A stretch of 64,000 bases of DNA. It comes from Actinomycetota bacterium. GTDB lineage: Bacteria > Actinomycetota > Acidimicrobiia > Acidimicrobiales > Ilumatobacteraceae. Each line of letters begins with the position of its first letter. Within the stretch, counting starts at the first letter, position 1. The stretch is from NCBI GenBank assembly GCA_016213625.1, contig JACQZZ010000013.1:62001-126000 (forward strand). The letters are read 5' to 3'. Positions 16,660 to 25,600 of the stretch are shown here, in pieces. A model generated the notes under the pieces. That model ran no database searches, was not told the DNA's origin, and was given only the letters and a program-made list of their open reading frames with translations. Made by a program: the position numbers and the translations under genes.

Positions 16660-17372
16660 TGTCCCGCACGATGCAACGGCCGAGCGGCCGAATCGGTAGC
16701 GGCCAGAGCGATTCGAACGATCATGCTTCAGCGCCGTCGGTCGTCTCGCTCTCGGCACCGAAGCGCAGACGGCCGTCCTGGGTAGTGGCCGGCGTCTTGT
16801 TGGTGGGCCTCTCTGCGCTGCTCGCGGCGTGGGTGTTCAACGCCACGTCGGAGACGATGAGCGTGATTGTCGCGGCGCGCGACATCGCGCCAGGAGAGGT
16901 GATCGACGCATCAGATCTACGCGTCGTGGAGATGGGCCGAACCAGCGGGCTTCGCGCTATCCAACCATCTCAACAGGATCTGATCATCGGGCGCGCCGCA
17001 CGCGGTCCGATCCCAAACGGCACGGTGCTGAACACGGATCTCTTCGCCGAGAAGGGCCAGGTGATCCCGGCAGGGTTTGTGGTCGTCGGGGCGTCCCTCG
17101 ATGCAGGCGCCGCACCCACGTCCAGGCTCTCGCCCGGCGACCAGGTGGACCTCTTGGGAGTGGTCAAGAGCGCGTCGGCTACACCGGGTGACGCAGCCAC
17201 GGCGACGTTGCTCGGCTCAGGCACGGTCTGGTCCGTCGAACGAGTCGGATCGGGCGCCACGTCGTCCAAACTCTGGGTTTCGGTACTCGTCCCCTCCGAT
17301 GTGCAGGCGGCAGTAGCGCAAGCTGCGGCTGACGGTCGGCTCAGACTCTCGCTCCGTGGAGCTGGCGGATGA
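16659..17372 (+). CDS. SAF-domain protein, CpaB/RcpC-like pilus assembly factor
   Basis: 237 residues. A cytoplasmic N-terminus (about 45) leads into one membrane helix, PSWVVAGVLLVGLSALLAAW. The SAF domain follows: MSVIVAARDIAPGEVIDASDLRVVEM and later GRAARGPIPNGTVLNTDLFA. A CpaB-type extension has RLSPGDQVDLLGVV and WVSVLVPSDVQAAVAQAAAD. CpaB/RcpC proteins are periplasmic or surface parts of Tad secretion systems; in a Gram-positive cell it would sit outside the membrane near the pilus base. It is coupled to both neighbours (TGATG upstream, ATGA downstream). Confidence 0.82.
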   Translation: MSRTMQRPSGRIGSGQSDSNDHASAPSVVSLSAPKRRRPSWVVAGVLLVGLSALLAAWVFNATSETMSVIVAARDIAPGEVIDASDLRVVEMGRTSGLRAIQPSQQDLIIGRAARGPIPNGTVLNTDLFAEKGQVIPAGFVVVGASLDAGAAPTSRLSPGDQVDLLGVVKSASATPGDAATATLLGSGTVWSVERVGSGATSSKLWVSVLVPSDVQAAVAQAAADGRLRLSLRGAGG

Positions 17373-18136
17373 TCGTCACCGTGAGTTCGGTGCGGGGCTC
17401 GCCGGGGGTTACCTCGTGGTGCCTTCTGCTGGCTGCAGCGTGGCCGGAGGAGCTCGGACGCGAGCGTGTCGTGCTCGAAGCTGATGTCGATGGCGGGGTC
17501 CTCGGAGCCCGATACGGCATCGGCGTCGAGCCGGGTGCCGTCTCACTGATCGCGTCGTTGCGTCACGCCGGCAACGAAGTGGCTGTCGGTGAGCACGGAC
17601 GTGAAGCCGCCCCCGGCCTGTGGTTGGTACCTGGACCGGAATCCGGTGAACAGGCCGGTTCGGTGTGGTCGGGTACGGCAGCGCAGGTGGCCGCACAGCT
17701 TGCTCGAGATGACCGGGTCTGGTTACTCGACTGTGGCCGTCTGTCGCCGTCGAAGCCGACGATCCAACTGGCCGAGTGGTCGAACCTCGCGCTCGTCGTG
17801 TGTCGGGCCGGACCCGAGGATCTGGTGCAGGTCCCTCGTCGAGTCGCAGCGATTCAGCAGCACGCAGCAATGGTCGGTGTGCTGGTGATCGGAAAGCCGC
17901 CCTACGACAAGCATGAACTGGCCGACTTCTTCGGAACTGCACCGGTGTGGTCTGTTGCAGCCTCCGATGACCTGGCGCGAATGGCCGGCCATGCTCTGGC
18001 TCCAGGCAAGGCGCGCAGGTCCTGGCTGTGGCGATCGGCCGTCGAGATCGCCGCCGAGGTCGCGAGCTTGGCTGTGATGTCCGAGCCACTGGCGGCGATC
18101 TCGAAGGGAAGCGATGTCGAGAGGCGGTTCGCATGA
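17369..18136 (+). CDS. TadZ/CpaE-like MinD-fold protein with degenerate P-loop
   Basis: 255 residues. The N-terminus IVTVSSVRGSPGVTSWCLLL sits where MinD-type ATPases have K-G-G-x-G-K-T; the signature and P-loop lysines are replaced, so nucleotide hydrolysis is doubtful. VVLEADVDGGVLGARYG matches the switch region, DRVWLLDCGRLSP the second and LALVVCRAGPEDLVQV the later strand. In Tad systems TadZ/CpaE localises the pilus machine, and many TadZ proteins are catalytically atypical. The position directly before the TadA ATPase (4-base overlap) supports the call. Confidence 0.72.
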   Translation: MIVTVSSVRGSPGVTSWCLLLAAAWPEELGRERVVLEADVDGGVLGARYGIGVEPGAVSLIASLRHAGNEVAVGEHGREAAPGLWLVPGPESGEQAGSVWSGTAAQVAAQLARDDRVWLLDCGRLSPSKPTIQLAEWSNLALVVCRAGPEDLVQVPRRVAAIQQHAAMVGVLVIGKPPYDKHELADFFGTAPVWSVAASDDLARMAGHALAPGKARRSWLWRSAVEIAAEVASLAVMSEPLAAISKGSDVERRFA

Positions 18137-19446
18137 GCGCACCGGACCTGATGCTCGTCACGGCGGTGACGCGGGCGGTGCAAGACGCCCTCGAGGCGGA
18201 TGCCACGGAACGCGTGCGCGCTGGCAAACCACCACTCGCACGCTCCGGCCAGGAAGCGCTCGCGTACAAGGTGCTGAGCGCGGAGCTGCAGCGCCATGAC
18301 GCCGAGCGGTTGGGAAGCGGTGGCGCGCGGCTGACGCCCGAGATGGAGCAATCCGTTGTTGATCGTGTCCTCGCGCTGTCTGTGGGCCTTGGTCCGGTCG
18401 AGTTGTTGCTGGCCGACGAATCGGTCGAAGAGATCGTGGCGTCTCGCTTCGACCTCGTGTTCGTCTACCGATCGGACGGCTCCGTCGAGCACCTCGATGA
18501 GCGGCTGTGGGCGAGCGAGCAGGAGCTGGAAGCGTGGCTCTCGCATCTTGCTCGTACCGCTGGACGGACGGAACGTCAGTTCAACAATCAGGTGCCGCTG
18601 CTCGTGATGCGCCTGGGCGAAGGTCTGCGCCTCGCCGCCACTCGGGACGTCTCGCAACACGTCTCGTTCGCGCTCCGACGGAACACGTTGGGCAAGGTGA
18701 CGCTCTCGGATCTGCTGGGCCTCGGGATGATGCCGGCCGCAGTCGCAGAGCTGCTTGCCGCGTGCCTGCGTTCGACGGAGATCCGGCTGGTCTTCTCGGG
18801 GCCGACCGGCTCGGGCAAGTCCACGCTCGTTCGAGCGTGCCTTGCGGAGCTGAGCCCGATGGCGCGAGTCGTGGTGATCGAGGACACTGCCGAGCTCGAC
18901 TTCTTCGACCCTGTGCTGCACCCGAACGTCGAGTCGTGGGAGGAGCGGCTGGCGAACAACGAAGGGGAAGGCTCGATCTCATCGGGCAGTCAGGTGAAGC
19001 ACGCACTGCGTTACCGGCCGGACTGGTTGGTCTTCGGCGAGGTTCGTGACTCGGATGGTGCTGTCCCGATGCTGAAGGCAATGACACACGGGCAGTCGTC
19101 GTTGACGACGGTGCACGCGGCCTCCGCGGTCGGCGCGCTCGACAAGTTGGCCCTCTACCTCGGCACAGGCGAGGACCGACTTCCGCCCGAGGTTGCCCAC
19201 AACCAGCTCCGCCAAGCGATCGACTTCGTCATCCATCTCGATAGAGGATCGGACGGCCGACGCGTGGTCGTCGAAGTGACCGAGGTGGCTGGCTTCGATG
19301 GCCGCCGCTGCACGACGAACTCGATTGTCACCCGAGATCCGGCCACCGGCGAGACCGTGACGTTGAACCGTCTGGAGCAACACCATCGGGAGCGCTTGCG
19401 TCGAGCTGGATTCGATGACTCCGTGCTCGGAGGAGGGTTCAGATGA
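18133..19446 (+). CDS. tadA: Tad/CpaF-type secretion ATPase
   Basis: 437 residues, standard for TadA/CpaF. The N-terminal domain contains LGPVELLLADESVEEIVASR, the ATPase domain has the P-loop SGPTGSGKSTLVRACL (about 222-237), the Asp-box VVVIEDTAELDF, Walker B-like RPDWLVFGEVRD and the His-box HGQSSLTTVHA. It powers assembly of the Flp-type pilus from the cytoplasmic face. It lies between TadZ-like and TadB-like genes with 4-base overlaps on both sides. I name it tadA by family, with no closer orthology claimed. Confidence 0.92.
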   Translation: MSAPDLMLVTAVTRAVQDALEADATERVRAGKPPLARSGQEALAYKVLSAELQRHDAERLGSGGARLTPEMEQSVVDRVLALSVGLGPVELLLADESVEEIVASRFDLVFVYRSDGSVEHLDERLWASEQELEAWLSHLARTAGRTERQFNNQVPLLVMRLGEGLRLAATRDVSQHVSFALRRNTLGKVTLSDLLGLGMMPAAVAELLAACLRSTEIRLVFSGPTGSGKSTLVRACLAELSPMARVVVIEDTAELDFFDPVLHPNVESWEERLANNEGEGSISSGSQVKHALRYRPDWLVFGEVRDSDGAVPMLKAMTHGQSSLTTVHAASAVGALDKLALYLGTGEDRLPPEVAHNQLRQAIDFVIHLDRGSDGRRVVVEVTEVAGFDGRRCTTNSIVTRDPATGETVTLNRLEQHHRERLRRAGFDDSVLGGGFR

Positions 19447-20291
19447 GAACTCTCGCTGGAGCGGTCACGGGGCTGCTGTTCGCCGCCGGCTTGTGGATCG
19501 TGATTGCCGGCTTTCGTGGTGTCACACAGCGTTCCACGGTGCGTCGGCCGATCTCGTGGGATCAGCTCTGGTGGCGCGGTGGACTCGTCGTGGCTGCTGC
19601 CGCCGCCGGATGGGCGTTGACGGGTTGGCCGGCCGCCGGTGTGCTCGCAGGTGGCGCCGCTGCCGTTGCGCCGCTGCTGTCAGGCACTCGGCGACGTCGA
19701 GACGAACTCAACGCCAAGAGCGAAGCCCTTGCGTCGTGGGCGGAGATGCTGCGCGACACGATCACCGCTCATGCAGGTCTTCGCGAGGCGATTGCCTTGA
19801 CCGCGCGGGTGGCGCCTGCACCGATACGGAAGGAGGTGCAGCTGCTCGCCGTGCGGGCCGAGCGGGAATCGCTCACGTCGGCGTTGCGTCGGTTCGCTGT
19901 CGAAGTCGCCGACCCTGTCGCCGATCTCATCGTGGCTTCGCTGGTGATCGCAGCGGAGCGGCAGGCACAGCGGCTCGCCGAGCTGCTGACGCAGATTGCA
20001 GGATCGGCGAGGGATCAGTCGGCGATGCGTCTGCGGGTCGAGACCGGCCGGGCTCGCACCTACGCGTCGTCACGGGCGCTCGTCGCGATCACGTTCGGAC
20101 TTGCCGTCATCCTGCTGGTGTTCTCCCCGACCTTCATGTCCCCGTACGACAGCGCGACGGGGCAGATCGTTCTGATGGCGATCGGCGCGTTGTTCGCTGG
20201 AGCGCTTTGGTCGTTGGTTCAACTCGGTCGTCCGGTCACGCCGCCGCGACTTCTCGCCGGCATCGAGGACGAACGGGTGGGTCGATCGTGA
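19443..20291 (+). CDS. tadB: TadB-like inner-membrane platform protein
   Basis: 282 residues with membrane helices at both ends (GLLFAAGLWIVIAGFRGV, then a hydrophobic pair around VAAAAAGWALTG and VLAGGAAAVAPLL, and LVAITFGLAVILLVFS plus IVLMAIGALFAGALWSLV near the C-terminus). Between them lies the cytoplasmic type II secretion F domain (EMLRDTITAHAGLREAIALT, LADLIVASLVIAAERQAQRL-like segment). With the next gene it forms the platform on which TadA acts. Start overlaps the tadA stop (ATGA). Confidence 0.84.
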   Translation: MRTLAGAVTGLLFAAGLWIVIAGFRGVTQRSTVRRPISWDQLWWRGGLVVAAAAAGWALTGWPAAGVLAGGAAAVAPLLSGTRRRRDELNAKSEALASWAEMLRDTITAHAGLREAIALTARVAPAPIRKEVQLLAVRAERESLTSALRRFAVEVADPVADLIVASLVIAAERQAQRLAELLTQIAGSARDQSAMRLRVETGRARTYASSRALVAITFGLAVILLVFSPTFMSPYDSATGQIVLMAIGALFAGALWSLVQLGRPVTPPRLLAGIEDERVGRS

Positions 20292-21151
20292 GCGTGCTCA
20301 TGGTGGCTCTGGCAGGCGGTCTCGCGGGTGCCGGTGTGCTCCTGGTGGTGAGGGGCCTCGTCGGCGCAACCACACCACTCGCGGCTCTCGTCGCCGAGCT
20401 CCACCGACCTCGACTCGTTCAGGTGCCGGTGGACCATCGAGGACTCGCCGTTCGATGGCTGGCAGGCTCTGGCACGCCGTCCCGCGACGCCGACTTGGCG
20501 GTGTGCGAGCGCGATCTCGCTCGCTGGGTGCAAGACCGACTCGTCTGGTCGTTGCTGTTGGCCTCGCCCGGACTCGCACTGGTGCTCTTGTCGGTGGCTG
20601 GTGGCGTTGCGCCGGTTTCTCCCTTCGTGGCCGTCGCAGCGGCATGCGTCGGCGCGATCGGCGGTTGGTTCTATGCCCGCATCGACCTGGCGTCCGATGC
20701 GGACAAGGCGAGGCGCGCGTTCCGCCACGGTCTGGCCGGCTACCTCGAGTTGGTGACCATCTTGATGTCAGGCGGCGCAGGCGTCGAGACGGCCATGTTC
20801 GACGCAGTGGCAGTGGGGCGTGGTGGACCCTTCCGTCATCTGCGAGCAGCCCTCTCCGCTGCGCAAGCGCGACGTGAACCTCCCTGGCGAGCGCTCGGCC
20901 AGCTCGGTGATCGGCTCGGAATCGTGGAGTTGGAGGAGCTCGAGGCCTCGATGACGCTCGCCGGTGGCGGCGCCCAGGTTCGTGACTCGCTGACAGCGAA
21001 AGCGACGGCGATTCGAATCAAGGATCTCTCGCAGATCGAGTCGGAGGCGCAGTCGCGCTCCGAGACCATGGTGCTTCCCGTCGCCTTGATGTTCGCGGGG
21101 TTCCTCGTCCTCATTGGCTACCCGGCGCTGGCTGCGCTCTCGTCGCCATGA
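20288..21151 (+). CDS. tadC: TadC-like inner-membrane platform protein
   Basis: 287 residues from the GTG at 20288 that overlaps the tadB stop. Helices: VLMVALAGGLAGAGVLLVVR, then a pair at about 100-145 (SLLLASPGLALVLLSVAGGV, FVAVAAACVGAIGGWFYA), and a C-terminal MVLPVALMFAGFLVLIGYPA. The type II secretion F domain between shows LAGYLELVTILMSGGAGVET and LEELEASMTLAGGGAQVRDS. Paired with TadB it forms the platform. The transcription unit continues after an 87-base gap with the pilin gene. Confidence 0.84.
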   Translation: MSVLMVALAGGLAGAGVLLVVRGLVGATTPLAALVAELHRPRLVQVPVDHRGLAVRWLAGSGTPSRDADLAVCERDLARWVQDRLVWSLLLASPGLALVLLSVAGGVAPVSPFVAVAAACVGAIGGWFYARIDLASDADKARRAFRHGLAGYLELVTILMSGGAGVETAMFDAVAVGRGGPFRHLRAALSAAQARREPPWRALGQLGDRLGIVELEELEASMTLAGGGAQVRDSLTAKATAIRIKDLSQIESEAQSRSETMVLPVALMFAGFLVLIGYPALAALSSP

Positions 21152-21238
21152 GACCGCTCGACCGAAGCCGTCGTGGTGTTCCGGCCCACCACGAAGTACG
21201 TCCACTCTCGACCGGCACTCACGAGAGGAGCACCAGCC

Positions 21239-21451
21239 ATGCTGGAACTACAGGTACAACTCTGGTCGGTGTGGCTGCGCGCTGTGGCGGCGACGCGGGA
21301 GCGACTGGTCGAGGCCGGCCACGAGAGGGATCGTGGCGAGGTGACGGCGACAACGGCCTTGATCGTGATCCTCGTGATCGCGGCCATTGCCGCCGGCGGC
21401 GTGATTGCGATCAAGATCGCAAACAACGCGAACAACGTGCCGGAACCCTGA
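21239..21451 (+). CDS. Flp-type pilin (type IVb-like prepilin)
   Basis: 70 residues, ATG after an agaggag ribosome site. A hydrophilic leader of about 34 residues ends in ERDRG, followed by EVTATTALIVILVIAAIAAG, so prepilin peptidase would cut between Gly and Glu and leave Glu at +1 and a hydrophobic helix, then the short polar tail KIANNANNVPEP. This fits Flp pilins, though they usually have Glu at +5. No prepilin peptidase is encoded in the window, so maturation would need a host or distant enzyme. The next protein repeats the same RDRGEVTAT motif. Confidence 0.68.
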   Translation: MLELQVQLWSVWLRAVAATRERLVEAGHERDRGEVTATTALIVILVIAAIAAGGVIAIKIANNANNVPEP

Positions 21452-21831
21452 GGCACCGCGATCGGGGAGAGGTCACGGCCACCGTCCTCATGGTCCCGCT
21501 GATTCTTCTCGCCACGTTGTTCGTCGTTCAGTACGGGCTGGCGTACTACGCCCGGCAGGTGCTGGCCGGCGCGACACAAGATGGTGCCTCTGCCGCGGCG
21601 CGTCAGGACTCGTCTCCCGAGTCCGGCGCTGCGCTCGCAGAGGACCTCATCGACGAGGGCGGCGGCTCCTTGCTCGATTCGTACTCTGCCTCGGGGACAT
21701 CGGATGGCGAGACCGTCACGGTTGCCGCCAGCGGTGAGGTCGTTTCGCTGCTGCCGTTCTTCGGGACGATCACGGTGAAGGCCCAGGCGACCGCCAAGGT
21801 GGAGTCGTTCGACCCGCAGGGTGCGCCATGA
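21448..21831 (+). CDS. TadE-like pseudopilin, start codon uncertain
   Basis: About 127 residues if translation begins at a CTG that overlaps the pilin stop (CTGA); this gives MRHRDRGEVTATVLMVPLIL, a normal TadE entry with RG|E processing. The only downstream ATG (21490) would remove the processing site and start inside the membrane helix, and there is no ATG or GTG in frame close upstream. The mature part (ARQVLAGATQDGASAAARQD, then VTVAASGEVVSLLPFFG, ending VKAQATAKVESF) is the TadE/TadG-like outside domain. Minor pilin role inferred. The stop overlaps the next ATG. Confidence 0.65.
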   Translation: MRHRDRGEVTATVLMVPLILLATLFVVQYGLAYYARQVLAGATQDGASAAARQDSSPESGAALAEDLIDEGGGSLLDSYSASGTSDGETVTVAASGEVVSLLPFFGTITVKAQATAKVESFDPQGAP

Positions 21832-22262
21832 GAGAGGTGGACGAGCGATCGATGCGGCACGATGACCGGGGCTCGGCTGGCGTAGAAGCGGCCATCGCCG
21901 TCACGTCGCTCCTCCTCGTCGGCTTCTTCATCATCGGCGCGATTCGAGTCGTTGGGAGCGGCGGAGACGTCGACGCCGCTGCGCGCTCCGCAGCTCGTGC
22001 GGCGGCCGCGGAGTACGACCAGGGCTCGGCTTCGGCTGCCGCCGAACAGGTCGCTTCGCAGACTCTCGCCGCACGAGGAGTTGCATGTCAGAACCTGGCA
22101 GTCACGGTCGAGGGCGACCTGTCGCCGGGCAGTGTCGTCGTCGTCGAGGTCACCTGCAATGTGTCCCTTGCCGATGTGGTGCTCGCGGGCTTTCCTGGCA
22201 GTCGCACCGTCACGGGCCGAGGCGTCGAGCACGTCGACGTCGTTCGGGGAGGTCAAGCGTGA
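21828..22262 (+). CDS. TadE-like pseudopilin
   Basis: 144 residues. DDRGSAGVEAAIAVTSLLLV with FFIIGAIRVV directly after is a TadE helix with a processing-like RG|S and Glu at +5 (SAGVE). DVDAAARSAARAAAAEYDQG follows, the alanine-rich segment usual after the helix, and then a small beta domain with two cysteines (GVACQNLAVTV, VVEVTCNVSL) that probably form a disulphide. Four-base overlaps on both sides place it in the same operon. Probably a minor pilin or an assembly factor. Confidence 0.76.
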   Translation: MREVDERSMRHDDRGSAGVEAAIAVTSLLLVGFFIIGAIRVVGSGGDVDAAARSAARAAAAEYDQGSASAAAEQVASQTLAARGVACQNLAVTVEGDLSPGSVVVVEVTCNVSLADVVLAGFPGSRTVTGRGVEHVDVVRGGQA

Positions 22263-22696
22263 GAGGGTGCAGGAGCCAGCGCCGTCATCGACCGGACGAG
22301 CTGCGTGACAGCGGCTCGGTCATGCCGATGACGACGATCCTCGTGGTCTTCCTCATGTTCGGAGCGTGGTCGCTCGTGTCGGCCACACAGCAGTGGTCTG
22401 CTCGCCGCGATGCGCACGCCGTGGCGGCAGCGGCCGCCCGTGCGGGCGCGCAGGGTGATGCAACAGCGCTTCGATCCGGCGGCGTGATCGACGAAGCCGC
22501 TGCCGTCGAGCGCGCCGAGGCGATCATCGCTGCGTCGGGTTACTCGGGCGACGTCGCCGTGGATGGTGAGACGGTCACGGTGACGGTCTCAGCGGGTGTG
22601 GGCTACGCGTTTCCCGCACCAGGATTTCCCGAGAGTGTGAGCGGCAGTGCGACGGCCGTCGCTCAGCGCGGTGTGACCGGGGAGGAGGGAGGCTGA
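22259..22696 (+). CDS. TadE/TadG-like membrane-anchored pilus protein
   Basis: 145 residues from a GTG overlapping the previous stop. A basic N-terminus (RGCRSQRRHRPDELRDSG) leads to a helix MPMTTILVVFLMFGAWSLVS and then QQWSARRDAHAVAAAAARAG, the alanine-rich pattern seen in the other TadE-like proteins of the operon, followed by VDGETVTVTVSAGVGYAF. It is the third pseudopilin-like gene in a row. The upstream frame has no convincing alternative start. Function as minor pilin is inferred from position and shape. Confidence 0.68.
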   Translation: MRGCRSQRRHRPDELRDSGSVMPMTTILVVFLMFGAWSLVSATQQWSARRDAHAVAAAAARAGAQGDATALRSGGVIDEAAAVERAEAIIAASGYSGDVAVDGETVTVTVSAGVGYAFPAPGFPESVSGSATAVAQRGVTGEEGG

Positions 22697-22697
22697 C

Positions 22698-25600
22698 GTG
22701 GCCCGTCTAACGAATCGCATCCGCTCGCTGGCTGCGCTGCTGGCACTCTTTGCCCTCCTCGTCGGTGTACCGATGTTGCTCGCCCTCGTGGCTGGCTGGC
22801 CGCTGCCCCGCCGTGCGCCCGATTGGAGTCGCATCTCGACCGCTGTGCAGCAGGGCGACATTCCCGGCGAGGCCGTCATCAAGGTTCTCGCCGTCCTGGT
22901 CTGGATCGCCTGGGCGCAGCTTGCGTGGGCCATCGTGTGGGAGCTGGTGGTCAACGTGCCTCGCTCGAACCGGGGTCAGCTCGCCCAACCAGCACCACTG
23001 GTGCCGGCGGGGGTGGGTAGGGGCATCGGAAGGCTGGTGGCGCTGGCCCTGTCGATCGGCATCACACTCGCATCGACGCCCACTCCATCGCTGGCTCGCC
23101 CTGCCCCAGCGGTTGCCATGGCGTCGCGGGCGCCCTCTGCGAGCACCATCGTGCTGGGCGCATCCGGACCCGACAACGCGACGACGGTCGAGCAGGTCCG
23201 CTCTTGGCGCGTCGCCGACAGCGACAGCCTGTGGGACATAGCGGTCGTCGCACTGGGCGACGGATCTCGTTCATCGGAGATCATCGACCTCAACTGGCAA
23301 CTGCGATCTCCGCGCGACGTTCGAGCGGGACAGGTCCTTCGGCTTCCGGCCGACGCAGCGGTGCCGGCCGACAGAGTGCCCTCATCGGCCCCGCCCGAGG
23401 GACTGCTTGATCGCGTCGATTCGTATCTCGCGCCGGCCGTCGTCACCATCGAGCCGGGGGACACGCTGTGGGATCTCTCCGAGGACCGCCTCGAGGTGGC
23501 GAAAGCTGAACCCGTCAGCGGTCGCGAGACGATCGAGTACCTCGACGAGGTGATTGCAGCGAACCCCGACACGATCGAGGACCCGAACCTCATCTTCCCC
23601 GGCGAGCAGTTCATGTTTCCGGCGGTCGGTGAGGCTCCTGCACCGACCGCCCCAGCACCCGAGAGCACCCCAGCGCCGGAACCCTCTCCGCCTGAGTCCC
23701 AAACCGTACCGACGACATCACCGACGGTCGTGCCGGAAACGCCACCCTTGGTGCCCGTGACGACCACTGTCGTGCCGGCGGCTGCGGTGCCATCGGCAAC
23801 GGACCCGGCCACGACGCCTCTGTCCGAGACACCGATCGTCTCGTCGTCTGACTCCGATCGCGCAGCGACAGAGGATGGGAGCGCGGCGCAATGGTTCGCT
23901 GGCTTGGCCGGTGCGACGGTTCTCAGCGCTGGAGCGCTTGCGGCGTACCGACGGCAACAACGTCGACGCGCAGCGCGTGGGGAGCGGACGCTTCGCCGCG
24001 ATGCTGCGGTACGCACGGAGACGGAGCGGCAACTGGTGAGAGTTGGCGATGTGTCCTTCGTTCGATGGGCGAATCTTGAGCTGGCTGAACTTGCTCGGTG
24101 TCTTGTCCCGGCCGACGTGCGCGGCACGCCGATCGCGGTCGAGATGTCCGCCGACCACGGGCTCGAGTTGCTCTGGGATGAACCGAACCCTGTCGCTCCC
24201 CGACCATGGGAGGCTGCCGACGGTGGATGGTCGTGGCGGCTGATCTACGACGCCGACCTCCACTTGCCGGCGACACCCCAGACCGCGCCGATCCCCGGTC
24301 TGGTCACCTTCGGCAGCAGAGACGGCGGAACGCTGCTCGTCAATCTCGAAGCGCTCGGCTCCCTCGCGGTGACCGGTGATGCAACGGCGGTCGAGGCATT
24401 CATCCGCTCATTGGTGCTCGAGCTCTCGCTGTCGGAGGAGCTGGCAAACAGCTACTTGTTCCTCGTCGATACAGATCCCGAAGCGGAGGCCAACACGGGG
24501 CGAGCCTCTCCCGCCAGTGAGAGGGATGCAGTCTCACGGATCACTTCGGTCGCAGAGCAGCACGAAGAAGTCCTTCGAGCCGCTTCTCTGGACTCCTCGT
24601 TCGGGCTTCGCCTGAACGGAGCCGCTGACGGTCGCGAATTGACGGTTGTCGTCGCTGCTGCTGACCAGCTGAAGCACGCGGATGTGCTGTCGGCTGAGGC
24701 GCCCCCGAATCGAGGCGTGGCCGTCGTTCTGACAGGTGACGCGCCGGCGCGTGCGACTCTCGCAGTCGATGCCGATGGATCGGCGCTGCTGTCGCCTATC
24801 GGCCTGCGCTTTCAAGCTGTCGCACTCGAGGTGGCTCCGGCCGAGGCTCTCGTCTCGCTACTGCACGGGTTCGAGATGAGCGACGAAGACACTGTTGACG
24901 GCGAGGATGAGGATGGAGTCGGTGAGGCTCGCCCGCTCGACGTCGATGCGCTCGACATCGATGTGCTCGACGACGATCTCGGTGAGGATGACGAGTGGGA
25001 GCCGCCGGCGCCAGAGGTTCTCGTGCGAGTTCTCGGCCCGCCACGCGTCGACGGCTACCCGAACCTCGGTCGCCTGGACGTGAGCCTCGTTGCATTCCTC
25101 GCCTGCAACGGCGGTCAAGCCACGGAGGATCAGGTCGTCAACGCGGTCTGGGGAGGCAGAGCAATCGAGAAGGTGACACTCTGGAATCGCATCTCGAAGG
25201 CAAGGGTCTCGCTTGGTGCTGCGCTTCCAGCCAGGGAACAGGGTGCCAGCACCGTTCGCCTCGCCGACGGCGTCCTGACCGACCTGAGTGTGATGAAGGC
25301 CTTCGCCGCGCGTGCGGCAGAGGTGTCGTCCGGCGAAGCCATCGACTTGCTCCTCCATGCGACGGCTCTCATCGAGGGCACGCCGTTCGACGCCCAGGGA
25401 TACGACTGGTCGTACGAGCACCAGTTCAACGCCGAGGCATGCGAGGCGATCGAGAGTGTCTGCGTGAGGCTCGCAGAGTTGGCGCTCGAGCACGGAGACC
25501 TGTCAGTAGCTCGGAGCGCGATCGCTCGGGGCCTCCGGGCACTCCCACTCAACGAGCCCCTGTACCGCTGGCGAATGCGGGCCGAGGCGTACGCAGGCAA

